From Deltaproteobacteria bacterium GWC2_55_46 (lineage in GTDB: Bacteria > Desulfobacterota > GWC2-55-46), in the NCBI GenBank assembly GCA_001595385.3, contig LVEI03000001.1, forward strand, positions 124,001-188,000: a DNA stretch of 64,000 nucleotides, written 5' to 3'. The notes below the pieces were generated by a model. That model saw only the letters and a list, made by a program, of their open reading frames with translations, made no database searches and was not told the DNA's origin. How positions within the stretch are numbered: position 1 is the stretch's first letter; every line of letters starts with the position of its first letter. This document shows, piece by piece, positions 46,212 to 54,616 of this stretch. Position numbers and translations under genes: made by a program.

Positions 46212-46243
46212 GGTCACCCCGTGTACCCCGTGACGAAGGTCAC
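46212..46243. promoter_or_regulatory. Inverted repeat GTGAC-N4-GTCAC with extra half-site
   Basis: GTGAC (46230-46234) and GTCAC (46239-46243) form a symmetric site, and a further GGTCAC lies at 46212-46217. It sits in the divergent gap between prsK and the Fn3/PKD gene, a likely place for an operator. A possible -10 (TAAAAT, 46266-46271) for the plus-strand transcript follows. The binding protein is unknown. Confidence 0.4.
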
Positions 46244-46291
46244 ATACCAAGGCATCTCTCTTTTGTAAAATGACCCCGAAAACTCAGCTTT

Positions 46292-46413
46292 ATGGAACCA
46301 TCCTTTGCTCATGGCTAACCACCGGAAACCGTGGGGCGCAGAGCAACGGGACTAAAGAAGTTGGCGATACCTTCCCCGCTCATATAGCTCACACTCGAAA
46401 AACCAGCTTCCAT
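46292..46413 (+). ncRNA. Candidate GEMM-I-like cyclic-di-GMP riboswitch
   Basis: The leader contains the ordered core of the GEMM-I aptamer as I know it from Vc2. ATGGCTAACC (46311-46320) is followed by a hairpin with a GAAA-containing loop (46319-46334), then GGGGCGCAGAGC (46333-46344; consensus GCGCAAAGC) and CGGGACTAA (46347-46355, tetraloop-receptor-like). The last helix pairs GAGC/GCTC (46341/46387), CGGG/CCCG (46347/46375) and GAAG/CTTC (46357/46371), ending at ATAGC. The base equivalent to G20 of Vc2 is G, which favours c-di-GMP over cGAMP. The outer stem is weak (ATGGAA / TTCCAT, 46292/46408). An intrinsic terminator follows as a possible expression platform. Confidence 0.58.
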
Positions 46414-46423
46414 GTCCGCCGTG

Positions 46424-46459
46424 CCGCCAAAGGACGCCATCCTTGAGGCGGTTTTTTTT
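46424..46459 (+). terminator. Leader terminator before the Fn3/PKD gene (possible riboswitch platform)
   Basis: The stem CCGCC (46424-46428) plus AAGGA (46430-46434) pairs with TCCTT (46440-46444) plus GGCGG (46447-46451) and is followed by eight T. It ends 24 bases before the ATG, while GGAGGAGGAAG comes after it. The terminator must therefore be read through, or be disrupted, for the gene to be expressed. Confidence 0.82.
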
Positions 46460-46483
46460 CGAGAAAAACGGAGGAGGAAGCAA

Positions 46484-48310
46484 ATGCCAAAATTTTTAAA
46501 GCTCCTGGTGCTGTCAGCCGCCCTGGCCATCGGGGCAGTTGTTGCTGCGCCTGTAGCGGCCCTGGCGGGAGAGGCCAACCTTACCTGGTCGGCCCCCGGC
46601 ACAAATACAGATGGCTCGACGCTTGTGAACCTGGCCGGGTACAAGGTCCATTACGGCACACAGTCAGGGGCCTATTCAACGACGGTAGACGTCGGCAACG
46701 TGACTTCCTACAATGTCGCAAGCCTTTCAAACGGCTCCTATTATTTCGCCGTAACAGCCTACAACACAAACGGCAAGGAGAGCGCCTACTCCAATGAGGG
46801 CTCGAAAGCAATAGCCAATGACGTCACGGCCCCGGTGATATCCGGCGTATACTCTGGCTCGATAACCGCCGATACAGCGGTTATCAACTGGATGACGGAT
46901 GAGGCGTCAACCAGCCAGGTCGAATACGGCCTGACAGCTTCTTACGGGTACTCGACAACGCTGGATACGGCCGCACGCACTACCCACAGCCAGACCATAA
47001 ACGGCCTTGCCGCTGATACGACCTATAACTTCAGGGTAAGGAGCGTTGACTCGACCGGCAACGCGGCCATATCCGGGAATTACACCTTTAAGACGGAACC
47101 TCCGGCTGATACGGCCCCCCCTGTCATTTCAAACGTCCAGGTAACCGATATAACTTCCACGTCGGCTGTGGTCAGCTGGACAACCGACGAGCTTGCCACC
47201 TCACAGGTCGAATTCGGAACGAGCGGCTCGTATTCCGCCTCTACCCCTATTAAGACCGCTCTCACGACAGTCCACTCGGTCCTTGTGGACGGCCTCCAGA
47301 GCTTCACCACATATGACTTCAGGGCCGTCTCATCAGACGCCGTTGGCAACAACGCCACCTCTGAGGGCATGACCTTCGTAACATCCAACCAGGCGCCTGC
47401 CATCAACAACCTGAGCGCTTCAGCGCTCTCAGGCATAGCACCGCTCCAGGTGGACTTCACGGCTGAAGCCGTTGACCAGGACGGCTCGATTGTGAGCTAT
47501 GAGTGGGATTTCGACGGCGACGGCGTCTATGAGTACAACTCCGGGGCGCTCTCTTCAGCCTCCTATACCTACCAGAACGTCGGCACTTATCCGGTAAAGG
47601 TGAGGGCGACAGACAACGGCGGCGCTGTAGCGGTCTCGGAGCCTTTGAGCATCTCTGTAGAGTCGGCGGTCAACAAACCCCCGGTCGTGGTATCGATACT
47701 CGGGACAGTGGTCCAGAACGGCTCCACAGTTTCGATAACCTTTGACGTACAGGCATCCGACCCCAACGGCGTCATCGTCCAGTTCGCATGGGACTTTGAC
47801 GGCAACGGCACGGTGGACGCTGTAACAAGCACTGCGCCAGCCCTTTATACGTACAGTTCGTCGGGCACATACAGCCCGGTGGTCACCGTGACCGACGACC
47901 AGGGCGGTATAGCATCTGCCGCCACGACAGTGACAGTACCTGAAGCGGCTACTGTCTCCGGCGCGTCCATATCGTCGCCTGGCAGCAGCTCTGGCGGCGG
48001 CGGTGGCTGTTTTATCGCCACGGCGGCCTACGGCAGCTATCTGGAGCCTGAGGTCATGGCGCTGAGGGATTTCAGGGACAGCGTCCTCATGCAGAACCCG
48101 CTCGGAAGGTCCTTTGTGAAGGCTTATTACAGGGTCTCTCCGCCTGTTGCCGACTTCATAGCAAGGCACGAAACACTCCGGGCAGCTACGAGGATCGCGC
48201 TTACGCCTATAGTCTACAGCGTCAAGTACTCAGGGCCGGCTGCGTCATTCGCCTTCCTGGCGATAGGTTTCGCGGCAATCGCCCGTATGAACAGAAAGCG
48301 GACGCGTTAA
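46484..48310 (+). CDS. Secreted Fn3/PKD surface protein with CFI-box C-terminal tail
   Basis: A 608-residue exported protein with a signal peptide (cleavage near AALAG). Three fibronectin-III-like domains follow (about 30-125, 128-225, 228-322; the second and third share [12 protein letters not shown] / [12 protein letters not shown]), then two PKD domains (about 325-412 and 415-495; [18 protein letters not shown]). A Ser/Gly linker leads to the CFI box [14 protein letters not shown] (Cys509) with the conserved block after it. The end is a short hydrophobic segment and RKRTR. This tail layout is that of a sorting signal. ATG 46484 follows GGAGGAGGAAG. It is the only plus-strand gene in a long minus-strand region and lies beside the exosortase. 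Confidence 0.92.
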   Translation: MPKFLKLLVLSAALAIGAVVAAPVAALAGEANLTWSAPGTNTDGSTLVNLAGYKVHYGTQSGAYSTTVDVGNVTSYNVASLSNGSYYFAVTAYNTNGKESAYSNEGSKAIANDVTAPVISGVYSGSITADTAVINWMTDEASTSQVEYGLTASYGYSTTLDTAARTTHSQTINGLAADTTYNFRVRSVDSTGNAAISGNYTFKTEPPADTAPPVISNVQVTDITSTSAVVSWTTDELATSQVEFGTSGSYSASTPIKTALTTVHSVLVDGLQSFTTYDFRAVSSDAVGNNATSEGMTFVTSNQAPAINNLSASALSGIAPLQVDFTAEAVDQDGSIVSYEWDFDGDGVYEYNSGALSSASYTYQNVGTYPVKVRATDNGGAVAVSEPLSISVESAVNKPPVVVSILGTVVQNGSTVSITFDVQASDPNGVIVQFAWDFDGNGTVDAVTSTAPALYTYSSSGTYSPVVTVTDDQGGIASAATTVTVPEAATVSGASISSPGSSSGGGGGCFIATAAYGSYLEPEVMALRDFRDSVLMQNPLGRSFVKAYYRVSPPVADFIARHETLRAATRIALTPIVYSVKYSGPAASFAFLAIGFAAIARMNRKRTR

Positions 48311-48322
48311 ACAAGCCGCTCG

Positions 48323-48361
48323 AAGGCCGCAAGGGCTATCCGGCCCTTGCGGCCTTTCTTT
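48323..48361. terminator. Bidirectional intrinsic terminator
   Basis: A 13-bp stem (AAGGCCGCAAGGG / CCCTTGCGGCCTT) with an 8-base loop and a T-rich end lies between the convergent Fn3/PKD and exosortase genes. The exosortase stop codon lies in its loop. Confidence 0.85.
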
Positions 48362-49253
48362 TTGCGGATATTCCTTCCAATCCGGTAAACACCCAGAGCA
48401 CCACCCCTGAGATAATGAGGGCGAGCATGAAAAATATTATGCCGCCCCTCGTATGAAGGGAGCCGTAGAAGACCCGTTCGTCAAAATGGTACCCGGCGAG
48501 CGTAAGCGCCGTTATGCGTATCCCGTTTTTAAGGATAGCTATGGGGAGCAGTATTGCTATGAAAGACAGGCGCCCATGCCACGTTGAGAGAAACATCTTC
48601 GCCGCTATCACCCCGGCTATGAAGAGCGCGAGGCTTGAACGTATTCCGCTGCACTCTTTTGCTACCTCGATAGTGATGCCAGGGAGATGGAAGAACATCC
48701 CGTCCCGCTGGACCGGCGACCCTGACAGATTGAACAGGAACCATGCGACGTCAGCAGACCTCTCTTGCAGAAAAACTATCAGCGGGTCAAGCATCTGTTC
48801 CGGCACTGGAACGATAAATAAAAGGAAGAGCAGGGGAAATACGGAAGCCCGTGACGCTTTTTTCCCATAGAACGCCATAAAGCCTCCAGCCCAGAACAGT
48901 ATGGCGGAGAAGACAGTTGCCGCGAGATGGACATTGACGTCAGGTTTCCAGGCGAAGCCTAAGGCAAGACAGGCCGCGTATGCTGAAAAAATGAGAGGGA
49001 GCCCGATCTTGAAACAGTAAGAGGCATTCGATGATATTTCCAGCCTTTTGAGGTAGAAGAAGTACGCGCTCATAAGGGGTATCAGCGGGATATGCGAATA
49101 GAGCTCGCTTTCGAGGGAACGGTTATAGAGTTCCAGGAGCGTCTTTGAATATAACGCCCCCGCAGCCATGGTGAAAAGTATAAAGAGGGCTATTCTCTTC
49201 CTCGCATTCACGCGGGCATCCTCAAGTCTGTTTTTAAACCCGTTCATTTCCAT
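48336..49253 (-). CDS. Exosortase (EpsH family) without EpsI domain
   Basis: Integral membrane cysteine transpeptidase-like enzyme that processes proteins bearing C-terminal PEP-type sorting tails. The 305-residue protein has about eight membrane segments and the conserved triad Cys201 (VAKECSGIRSS), Arg246 (LKNGIRI) and His267 (GSLHTRGG). No C-terminal EpsI (DUF3485) domain is fused, and none is seen nearby, unlike typical XrtA. I start it at ATG 49253, two bases after the stop of the upstream glycosyltransferase; a longer frame would overlap that gene. It is the last gene of the glycan cluster and converges on the Fn3/PKD gene, the nearest candidate substrate. Subtype not determined. Confidence 0.9.
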   Translation of the reverse strand: MEMNGFKNRLEDARVNARKRIALFILFTMAAGALYSKTLLELYNRSLESELYSHIPLIPLMSAYFFYLKRLEISSNASYCFKIGLPLIFSAYAACLALGFAWKPDVNVHLAATVFSAILFWAGGFMAFYGKKASRASVFPLLFLLFIVPVPEQMLDPLIVFLQERSADVAWFLFNLSGSPVQRDGMFFHLPGITIEVAKECSGIRSSLALFIAGVIAAKMFLSTWHGRLSFIAILLPIAILKNGIRITALTLAGYHFDERVFYGSLHTRGGIIFFMLALIISGVVLWVFTGLEGISAKRKAARAG

Positions 49254-49255
49254 GC

Positions 49256-50161
49256 TCAAACCGTGTTCTTCTGCGCTTTTGGCTGATGCATCAGCTGCTT
49301 GAGGTTGTTTTTTAACCTGCCTGCCCTGGCCCGCCACTGTCTCGTTATCCATCTGCCGATCTGCGCCATGCAGAGGCTTTTTTCATATAACGGGAGACCG
49401 GTTCTGCTTATCGCCATGAACTGCTCTAAGACGAGCTTGCTCCTGTTGAACTTATATACGCTCTTCCTGGAGGAATCCCACCAGACGGCGATCTCTTTTT
49501 TCGGCAGCCTTCGGGAGTTGCGCTCATGGTCTCTCCTGAAGAATAGATGCTCCGGCACCTCGTGGAACCTTCCTCTAAGGCATATCTCCAGCAGGAGCAC
49601 GTAGTCGGCCCCGAAATATTTGCCAAGGAGCCTGGTCTCCCTCAACACAGATGAGCGTACGAGCCCGAACGCGGCATTGGCGAGATTTACTTTTGTCAGG
49701 AAATGCCTGGCCCTGTCGTGCGGCAAGTCATAAGGCATGTGGAGCCTGTCCTCATAATCCCTTATCTTAGCGCCTTTATCGTCTATCAGGATGGTCTTCG
49801 GATAGGAGAGCGCGGTCTGCGGGTCCCGGTCGAGCGCATCTACGCATTTTTCGAGGAACGTCGGCGCGCAGACATCGTCATAGGCGGCCCATTTGAAGTA
49901 CTCGGACGTGGCCAGTGTGAATACGCGGTTGAAGTTCTCGGCGGCTCCGAGGTTCCGCTCGTTCCTGTAAAGCCTTATCCTTTCGTCTTTGCTGGCGTAC
50001 TCAAGGCAGATATCATGCGTGGAGTCGGTAGACGCGTTGTCAGAGATGATGAGCTCGAAATCCCCGAAGCTCTGCGCAAGGATCGAATCGAGCGAGTACC
50101 TGAGATATCTTTCCGCGTTGTAGACCGGCAGACCTATGCTGACCCTCGGTTTTTTATTCAT
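49256..50161 (-). CDS. Family 2 glycosyltransferase
   Basis: A 301-residue cytoplasmic GT-A enzyme. It has the classic N-terminus SIGLPVYNAERYLRYSLDSI, the nucleotide-sugar segment LIISDNASTDSTHDIC, the NLGAAENFN segment and the metal-site region KWAAYDDVC. A basic C-terminal region follows. Start set at ATG 50161 because AAAGGG lies at a suitable distance; TTG 50167 is too close. The sugar and acceptor are unknown. Gaps of 2 and 12 bp to neighbours place it in the exosortase/glycan operon. Confidence 0.88.
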   Translation of the reverse strand: MNKKPRVSIGLPVYNAERYLRYSLDSILAQSFGDFELIISDNASTDSTHDICLEYASKDERIRLYRNERNLGAAENFNRVFTLATSEYFKWAAYDDVCAPTFLEKCVDALDRDPQTALSYPKTILIDDKGAKIRDYEDRLHMPYDLPHDRARHFLTKVNLANAAFGLVRSSVLRETRLLGKYFGADYVLLLEICLRGRFHEVPEHLFFRRDHERNSRRLPKKEIAVWWDSSRKSVYKFNRSKLVLEQFMAISRTGLPLYEKSLCMAQIGRWITRQWRARAGRLKNNLKQLMHQPKAQKNTV

Positions 50162-50173
50162 ATCCAATCCCTT

Positions 50174-51352
50174 TTAAGCTGTTAGTATCCTGCTCGTAAG
50201 CCCCATTCCACGCACAGTCTTCCAAACCTCGCTTAGATAGATCGGGTTCATGAGTATGATGACTTGAGGTCGGTAGTCGATGAGGAATTCAGGACTTACG
50301 ATCTCCTGCCCCGTTCCGGGGACAAACTTGCCATGTTTATGCGGATTGATGTCTATCGCGTATTTTATGAGGCCCGCCGTCTCAAACGCGTTCAGGAAAG
50401 TGGCTCCCTTTGACCCGCTTCCCCAAATTACGGCGACCTCGTTCTTTTCGCCAATTCTTTCAAGCTCGCCTTTCCAGGCTGTTCTCTTCCTGGCGTGTTT
50501 TCTTGAGAACGCATCGATGTCCTTTTTGAGCTCCCGTGCGCCGTGGACGGCTCTTTCTGAATGCTTACGGCAGTGTGCAGGCGCGCCCTCAACGCAGAGG
50601 AACTGCCCATCGAATGATTCCTCGACGCATAGCGCGTTGAATCCGGTCTCATGGAAAAGGTTTCTGAGCGAGACGGGGCTGAAGTATGAGCAGTGCTCGT
50701 ATATTATGTCCCAGATGGAGAGTTCCCTTAAGGTATGAAGGATATTGGGGACCTCGAAAAAGACGGCTGTCTCCATCCTGTCGCCAATCGCGGCCCTGAG
50801 GTTGTCCATGAACTCTATAGGCGAGGTGATGTGCTCGAGGACATGGCGGCTGAGGATCATGTCCCCGGCGTACTCCGAGTACCTTTCCGAGTAGAAGTCC
50901 TGGATGAAAGTGATCTTGCGATCGCTTTTCTCTTGCCTCTCTTTCACGTAACTCGAGTCAAAACCTACCCCGCTTCTAACTCCCAGTTCGCTCAGGAGCA
51001 TCAGAAAGTCCCCTTTGCCGCAGCCTATCTCTATGACATCCTTGCCGAACAGGCCGTGTTTTTCGACGAGTTTCGCGGCAAGCTGCCTCGCGTAATCCTG
51101 GAAGCTCGGCGAGAAGTGGAGCGAGTTTTCGTATTCCTCCGTGTATCCCATCACCCCAGGGTCGAAGGCTACGTTGTAGATATGGCCGCAGCATTCGCAG
51201 AACCCCAGTCTGATATCGCCGCGCCTTGTGCTCAAGGCGCTTTGGCGCGTCTGGCACAGGACATTGCAGTGGACAGGCTCCGCGTATATCTCGAAGAAGA
51301 CATTGACGTCTCCGGAAGAGCAGACAGGGCATATTTTCAGGTTATTTTTCAT
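50174..51352 (-). CDS. C-methyltransferase-type SAM enzyme, paralog 1
   Basis: A 392-residue protein of the three-part sugar C-methyltransferase type. It has an N-terminal zinc site (CPVCSSG and CECCGHIYN), a SAM domain (VIEIGCGKGDFLMLLSELG, LSRHVLEHI) and a C-terminal Rossmann-like domain (VIWGSGSKGATFLNAF). It is clearly related to the next gene, with the same order of motifs and the same ending INPHKHGKFVPGTGQEIVSP versus INPLRKGSFMAGTGHEIISP. Likely modifies a nucleotide-activated sugar. No good Shine-Dalgarno precedes the ATG, which lies six bases after the preceding gene's stop. Confidence 0.82.
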   Translation of the reverse strand: MKNNLKICPVCSSGDVNVFFEIYAEPVHCNVLCQTRQSALSTRRGDIRLGFCECCGHIYNVAFDPGVMGYTEEYENSLHFSPSFQDYARQLAAKLVEKHGLFGKDVIEIGCGKGDFLMLLSELGVRSGVGFDSSYVKERQEKSDRKITFIQDFYSERYSEYAGDMILSRHVLEHITSPIEFMDNLRAAIGDRMETAVFFEVPNILHTLRELSIWDIIYEHCSYFSPVSLRNLFHETGFNALCVEESFDGQFLCVEGAPAHCRKHSERAVHGARELKKDIDAFSRKHARKRTAWKGELERIGEKNEVAVIWGSGSKGATFLNAFETAGLIKYAIDINPHKHGKFVPGTGQEIVSPEFLIDYRPQVIILMNPIYLSEVWKTVRGMGLTSRILTA

Positions 51353-51358
51353 TGCGCA

Positions 51359-52567
51359 TTATACGGTCAGCAATTCAGCATGGACGCCCATGCCTGTAAG
51401 CTCTTTTTTGACCTCGTCCCTGTAGACCGGGTTCATGAGTATCACCGCGTCAGGCTGGTAATCGGCTGCTAATTGAGGCGAGATGATCTCATGGCCGGTA
51501 CCGGCCATGAATGAGCCCTTCCTCAAGGGGTTGATGTCGACCACGTATCTTATCTCGTCGGTTATGCCAAGTGTTGTAAGGAACGCGACACCCTTCGAGC
51601 CGGAGCCCCACAGCAGGGTCCTGTAGCCGGTTTTGTTGAATTCGCGGAGCTTATGTCTCCAGAGAGATTGCTTCTGCTGAACGTTTTCGCTGAAATACCT
51701 GACAGCATTTTTGATATCTTCGGGTGCTTCCTCCTGAGTGTGCGTGGCCGTGATGATTTGATCAGTCGGCCTTGCCTCAAGCAAAAGATACTGGCTGCCG
51801 TAGGCGTGCCTTATGCCGAGGACCTCGAAGCCGTGCATTTTGAAGAGCCTTGCAAGGGACCCCGGGGTGAAGTAGGAGCAGTGCTCATAATATACGTCCC
51901 AGAAGGCGAGCTCACGGAGGATCCTGGTTACGTCAGGGACCTGGAAGAAGACGGTGGTCTGCCTGTCGCCGAGGGCCTTTCTCAAGGTAGAGATAAAAGC
52001 GCCTGTCGGCCCGATGTGCTCAAGCGTCATCTTGCAGACGACGAAATCGGCTTCGCAGGAGGAGTATTTATCCGAGTAGAAGTTCTTAACGAATGTAAGC
52101 CCGCCGCCTTCCTTTACGCGGCCGTCGTAGACCGGGTCGAAACCGGTGCCTGTAGAGCCGCCCATCTCGCAAAGGAGCGCGAGGAATTCCCCTTTACCGC
52201 AGCCTATCTCGAGTATGTGCTTGCCCCTCAAGTCATATCTTTCTATCAGGTCGGCGGCTAGCTCACGAGCGAACCTGTTGTAAGTGCCGGAGAAGGCCTG
52301 CGTCTCCTCGCACTTCTCGGAATAATCCTGGAGGGAAGGGTCGTATGACCTGTTCCAGATAAAGCCGCAGCGCCCGCAAAACCCCAGCCTTATGTCGCCT
52401 TTTGGATAATCCATGGCCGATTCTGTCGTTGGGAGCAGCAGCACCGTGTGGACAGGGGCGTCTTTGAATGTGTAGAACTCATCAACCGCCTCGTTGCCGC
52501 ACCCGGGGCAGCCTCTCGCTGCACTCTCATCTATTGCTCTTTCCATTGCTATGCGGAGTGTCTTCAT
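51359..52567 (-). CDS. C-methyltransferase-type SAM enzyme, paralog 2
   Basis: A 402-residue paralog of the neighbouring gene. It has a zinc site (CPGCGNE and FCGRCGFIWN), SAM motif ILEIGCGKGEFLALLCEMG, VCKMTLEHIG and C-terminal LLWGSGSKGVAFLTT. ATG 52567 is chosen because AAGGAG sits just before it and it lies right after the upstream stop; the longer open frame runs into the preceding gene. Together with its two relatives it suggests stepwise methylation or assembly of an unusual surface sugar. Confidence 0.83.
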   Translation of the reverse strand: MKTLRIAMERAIDESAARGCPGCGNEAVDEFYTFKDAPVHTVLLLPTTESAMDYPKGDIRLGFCGRCGFIWNRSYDPSLQDYSEKCEETQAFSGTYNRFARELAADLIERYDLRGKHILEIGCGKGEFLALLCEMGGSTGTGFDPVYDGRVKEGGGLTFVKNFYSDKYSSCEADFVVCKMTLEHIGPTGAFISTLRKALGDRQTTVFFQVPDVTRILRELAFWDVYYEHCSYFTPGSLARLFKMHGFEVLGIRHAYGSQYLLLEARPTDQIITATHTQEEAPEDIKNAVRYFSENVQQKQSLWRHKLREFNKTGYRTLLWGSGSKGVAFLTTLGITDEIRYVVDINPLRKGSFMAGTGHEIISPQLAADYQPDAVILMNPVYRDEVKKELTGMGVHAELLTV

Positions 52568-52578
52568 CCACGCTCCTT

Positions 52579-53808
52579 TCAGGCGATCTTCCATTCTGGG
52601 ATCGGCACAATGAATTTTCCGCCCCTGGCCCTGTACTCGTCCTGTTGCCTTATTATTTCCTCGGCGAAGTTCCATGCCAGTATGAGCACGAAATCAGGCA
52701 TCTGCTGCAGGAGCCTTTCAGTGCCGAAGATAGGGATATGCTTGCCAGGCATGTAAAGCCCATGCTTATGGGTGTTCCTGTCCACGACGAAATCGACCGT
52801 GTCCTTGCCTATGCCGATGTAGTTTATAAGGGTAGAGCCTTTGGCGGCCGCGCCGTACGCGGCGATATTCCTGCCCTGCTCCTTGAGGGCCTTAAGCATG
52901 TAGCGGAGCCCTTCCCTGATGTTCTTCACCTTTATCGCGAACTCGTTGTAGTAGGCAAAATCATCAACGCCATTGGCGCGTTCCTCTTCAAGTATCGTCT
53001 TGACGGTTACGTCCGGCTGATCCTTAAGCCCTATGTAGAGCCTGAGGGACCCTCCGTGTATCGGAAGCCGTTTTACTCCGTTAAGAAAAAGCCCGTGCTG
53101 CCTCAAGAGCCTGTCTACCGAGGTGGCGGAGAAATAACAGAGGTGCTCATGGTAGATGGTGTCGAATTCGCAATTGTCGATCAGGTCCCTGACGTAAGGC
53201 ACCTCTATTACGGCAACGCCGTCCTCCTTGAGGAGTATCCTCAGGCCGTTCAGGAAGCCGCTTGAGTCAGAGACGTGCGCAAGCACGTTGTTGGCTATTA
53301 TGACATCCGCCCGTTTTCCCGCCGAGCGGAGCTGCCTTGCCAGCGCGTAATTGAAGAAGCCGCATAGCGTTGGCACACCTCCGCTCTCGGCAGCCTCAGC
53401 AGGCCCCCTGGCAGGGTCGATACCGAGGCAGGGTATGTTCTTTTCAACGAAGTTCTTGAGGAGGTATCCGTCATTCGACGCTATCTCCACGGCGAAGCTC
53501 TTCTCATTCAGGTGGCGTGTCTCGATGAGGTCCATCACGTTTTCCCTCGAATGCCTCAGGAGCTCGTCGGAGAAGGATGAGTAATAGGGATAACGCCTGC
53601 AGAAAAGGACTTCTGGCGGCACTGTCTCGATTATCTGCAGGAGCGCGCAGTTTGTGCAGAAGGCGACCTCAAGGGGGTAGAGCGGCTCTGATCCGTTGAT
53701 CTCTTCGCCTGAAAGCAGGGCGTCAGCCAGCGGCGTCTCCCCCAGGTCAAGCACCGTCTCAAGGCTCGTGCTCCCGCAGGACCTGCACTTGAATTCCTTG
53801 TTTTTCAT
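52579..53808 (-). CDS. C-methyltransferase-type SAM enzyme, third member
   Basis: A 409-residue protein with an N-terminal zinc-binding motif ([21 protein letters not shown], shown by its Cys pairs with CTNCALLQ), a SAM domain with the weaker motif [17 protein letters not shown], and the C-terminal domain [19 protein letters not shown]. This is the more usual form of the sugar C-methyltransferase family (NovU/TylCIII-like). GGAGGAAA precedes ATG 53808. It lies 20 bp after the cytidylyltransferase gene, so a CDP-linked sugar may be its substrate. Confidence 0.87.
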   Translation of the reverse strand: MKNKEFKCRSCGSTSLETVLDLGETPLADALLSGEEINGSEPLYPLEVAFCTNCALLQIIETVPPEVLFCRRYPYYSSFSDELLRHSRENVMDLIETRHLNEKSFAVEIASNDGYLLKNFVEKNIPCLGIDPARGPAEAAESGGVPTLCGFFNYALARQLRSAGKRADVIIANNVLAHVSDSSGFLNGLRILLKEDGVAVIEVPYVRDLIDNCEFDTIYHEHLCYFSATSVDRLLRQHGLFLNGVKRLPIHGGSLRLYIGLKDQPDVTVKTILEEERANGVDDFAYYNEFAIKVKNIREGLRYMLKALKEQGRNIAAYGAAAKGSTLINYIGIGKDTVDFVVDRNTHKHGLYMPGKHIPIFGTERLLQQMPDFVLILAWNFAEEIIRQQDEYRARGGKFIVPIPEWKIA

Positions 53809-53828
53809 CTTGCTTTCCTCCGCTTGAT

Positions 53829-54596
53829 TCACCATTTTTTCCACGGCGCGTTGCCGCTCTCCCACAGCTTCTCGAGAAGCTTCCTGTCTCTGAGCGTATC
53901 CATGCACTGCCAGAATGATGAATGAGTATAGGCCATGAGCTGGCCGTCCCTGGCAAGCCCTTCCAGCGGCTCTTTTTCGAACTGGGTATCGTCCCCGGCG
54001 ATGTAGTCGAAGACCTCAGGCTCGAGGACGAAAAAAGCGCCGTTTATCCACCCTTCAGAGGTCTGAGGCTTCTCGGAGAACTCGGTTACCATGTTGCCGT
54101 CGATCTCCAAATGTCCGAACCGGGCAGGGGGCCTCACAGCCGAGAGCGTCGCTATCTTCCCGTGGGAACGGTGAAACGCAATGAGCTCGTTCAGGTCGAT
54201 GTCGGATACCCCGTCCCCCCAGGTCAGCATGAAGGTCCCGTTGCCGACCCACGGTTTGAGCATTTTTATCCTGCCGCCGGTCATCGTGTTCTGCCCTGTG
54301 TCGATCAGGTCTATCGTCCAGTCAGGGAGGTTGCCGTCCTTGATTATGACCTCCCCGGTCCCTGTCTTTACCGTCATGTTGCTATTAAGGGCGCAGTAGT
54401 CCTTGAGCCACCTCTTTATGTACTCGCCCTTGTACCCGAGGGCTATGGCGAATTCCTTGAAGCCGAAGACCGTGTAATACATCATGATGTGCCAGAGTAT
54501 GGGGTGGTTGCCGACCTCGACCATCGGCTTCGGCTTTATCTCGGTCTCCTCAGCGAGCCTTGACCCCACGCCGCCGGCCAATATGGCTACTTTCAT
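53829..54596 (-). CDS. rfbF: Glucose-1-phosphate cytidylyltransferase
   Basis: Makes CDP-glucose from CTP and glucose-1-phosphate, the entry step to CDP-dideoxy and branched sugars. The 255-residue length matches RfbF (257). The start [20 protein letters not shown], then [18 protein letters not shown] and [18 protein letters not shown], are diagnostic. GGAGG lies eight bases before ATG 54596. CDP-glucose 4,6-dehydratase, which usually follows, is not in the window. Confidence 0.94.
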   Translation of the reverse strand: MKVAILAGGVGSRLAEETEIKPKPMVEVGNHPILWHIMMYYTVFGFKEFAIALGYKGEYIKRWLKDYCALNSNMTVKTGTGEVIIKDGNLPDWTIDLIDTGQNTMTGGRIKMLKPWVGNGTFMLTWGDGVSDIDLNELIAFHRSHGKIATLSAVRPPARFGHLEIDGNMVTEFSEKPQTSEGWINGAFFVLEPEVFDYIAGDDTQFEKEPLEGLARDGQLMAYTHSSFWQCMDTLRDRKLLEKLWESGNAPWKKW

Positions 54597-54616
54597 CTTT
54601 CCATCCTCCATTGGAT

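Noticed and set aside
46292-46413. cGAMP (GEMM-Ib) rather than c-di-GMP ligand
   Set aside because: The base aligned with G20 of Vc2 appears to be G, and cGAMP members carry A there. The alignment was made by hand, so the option is only downgraded.
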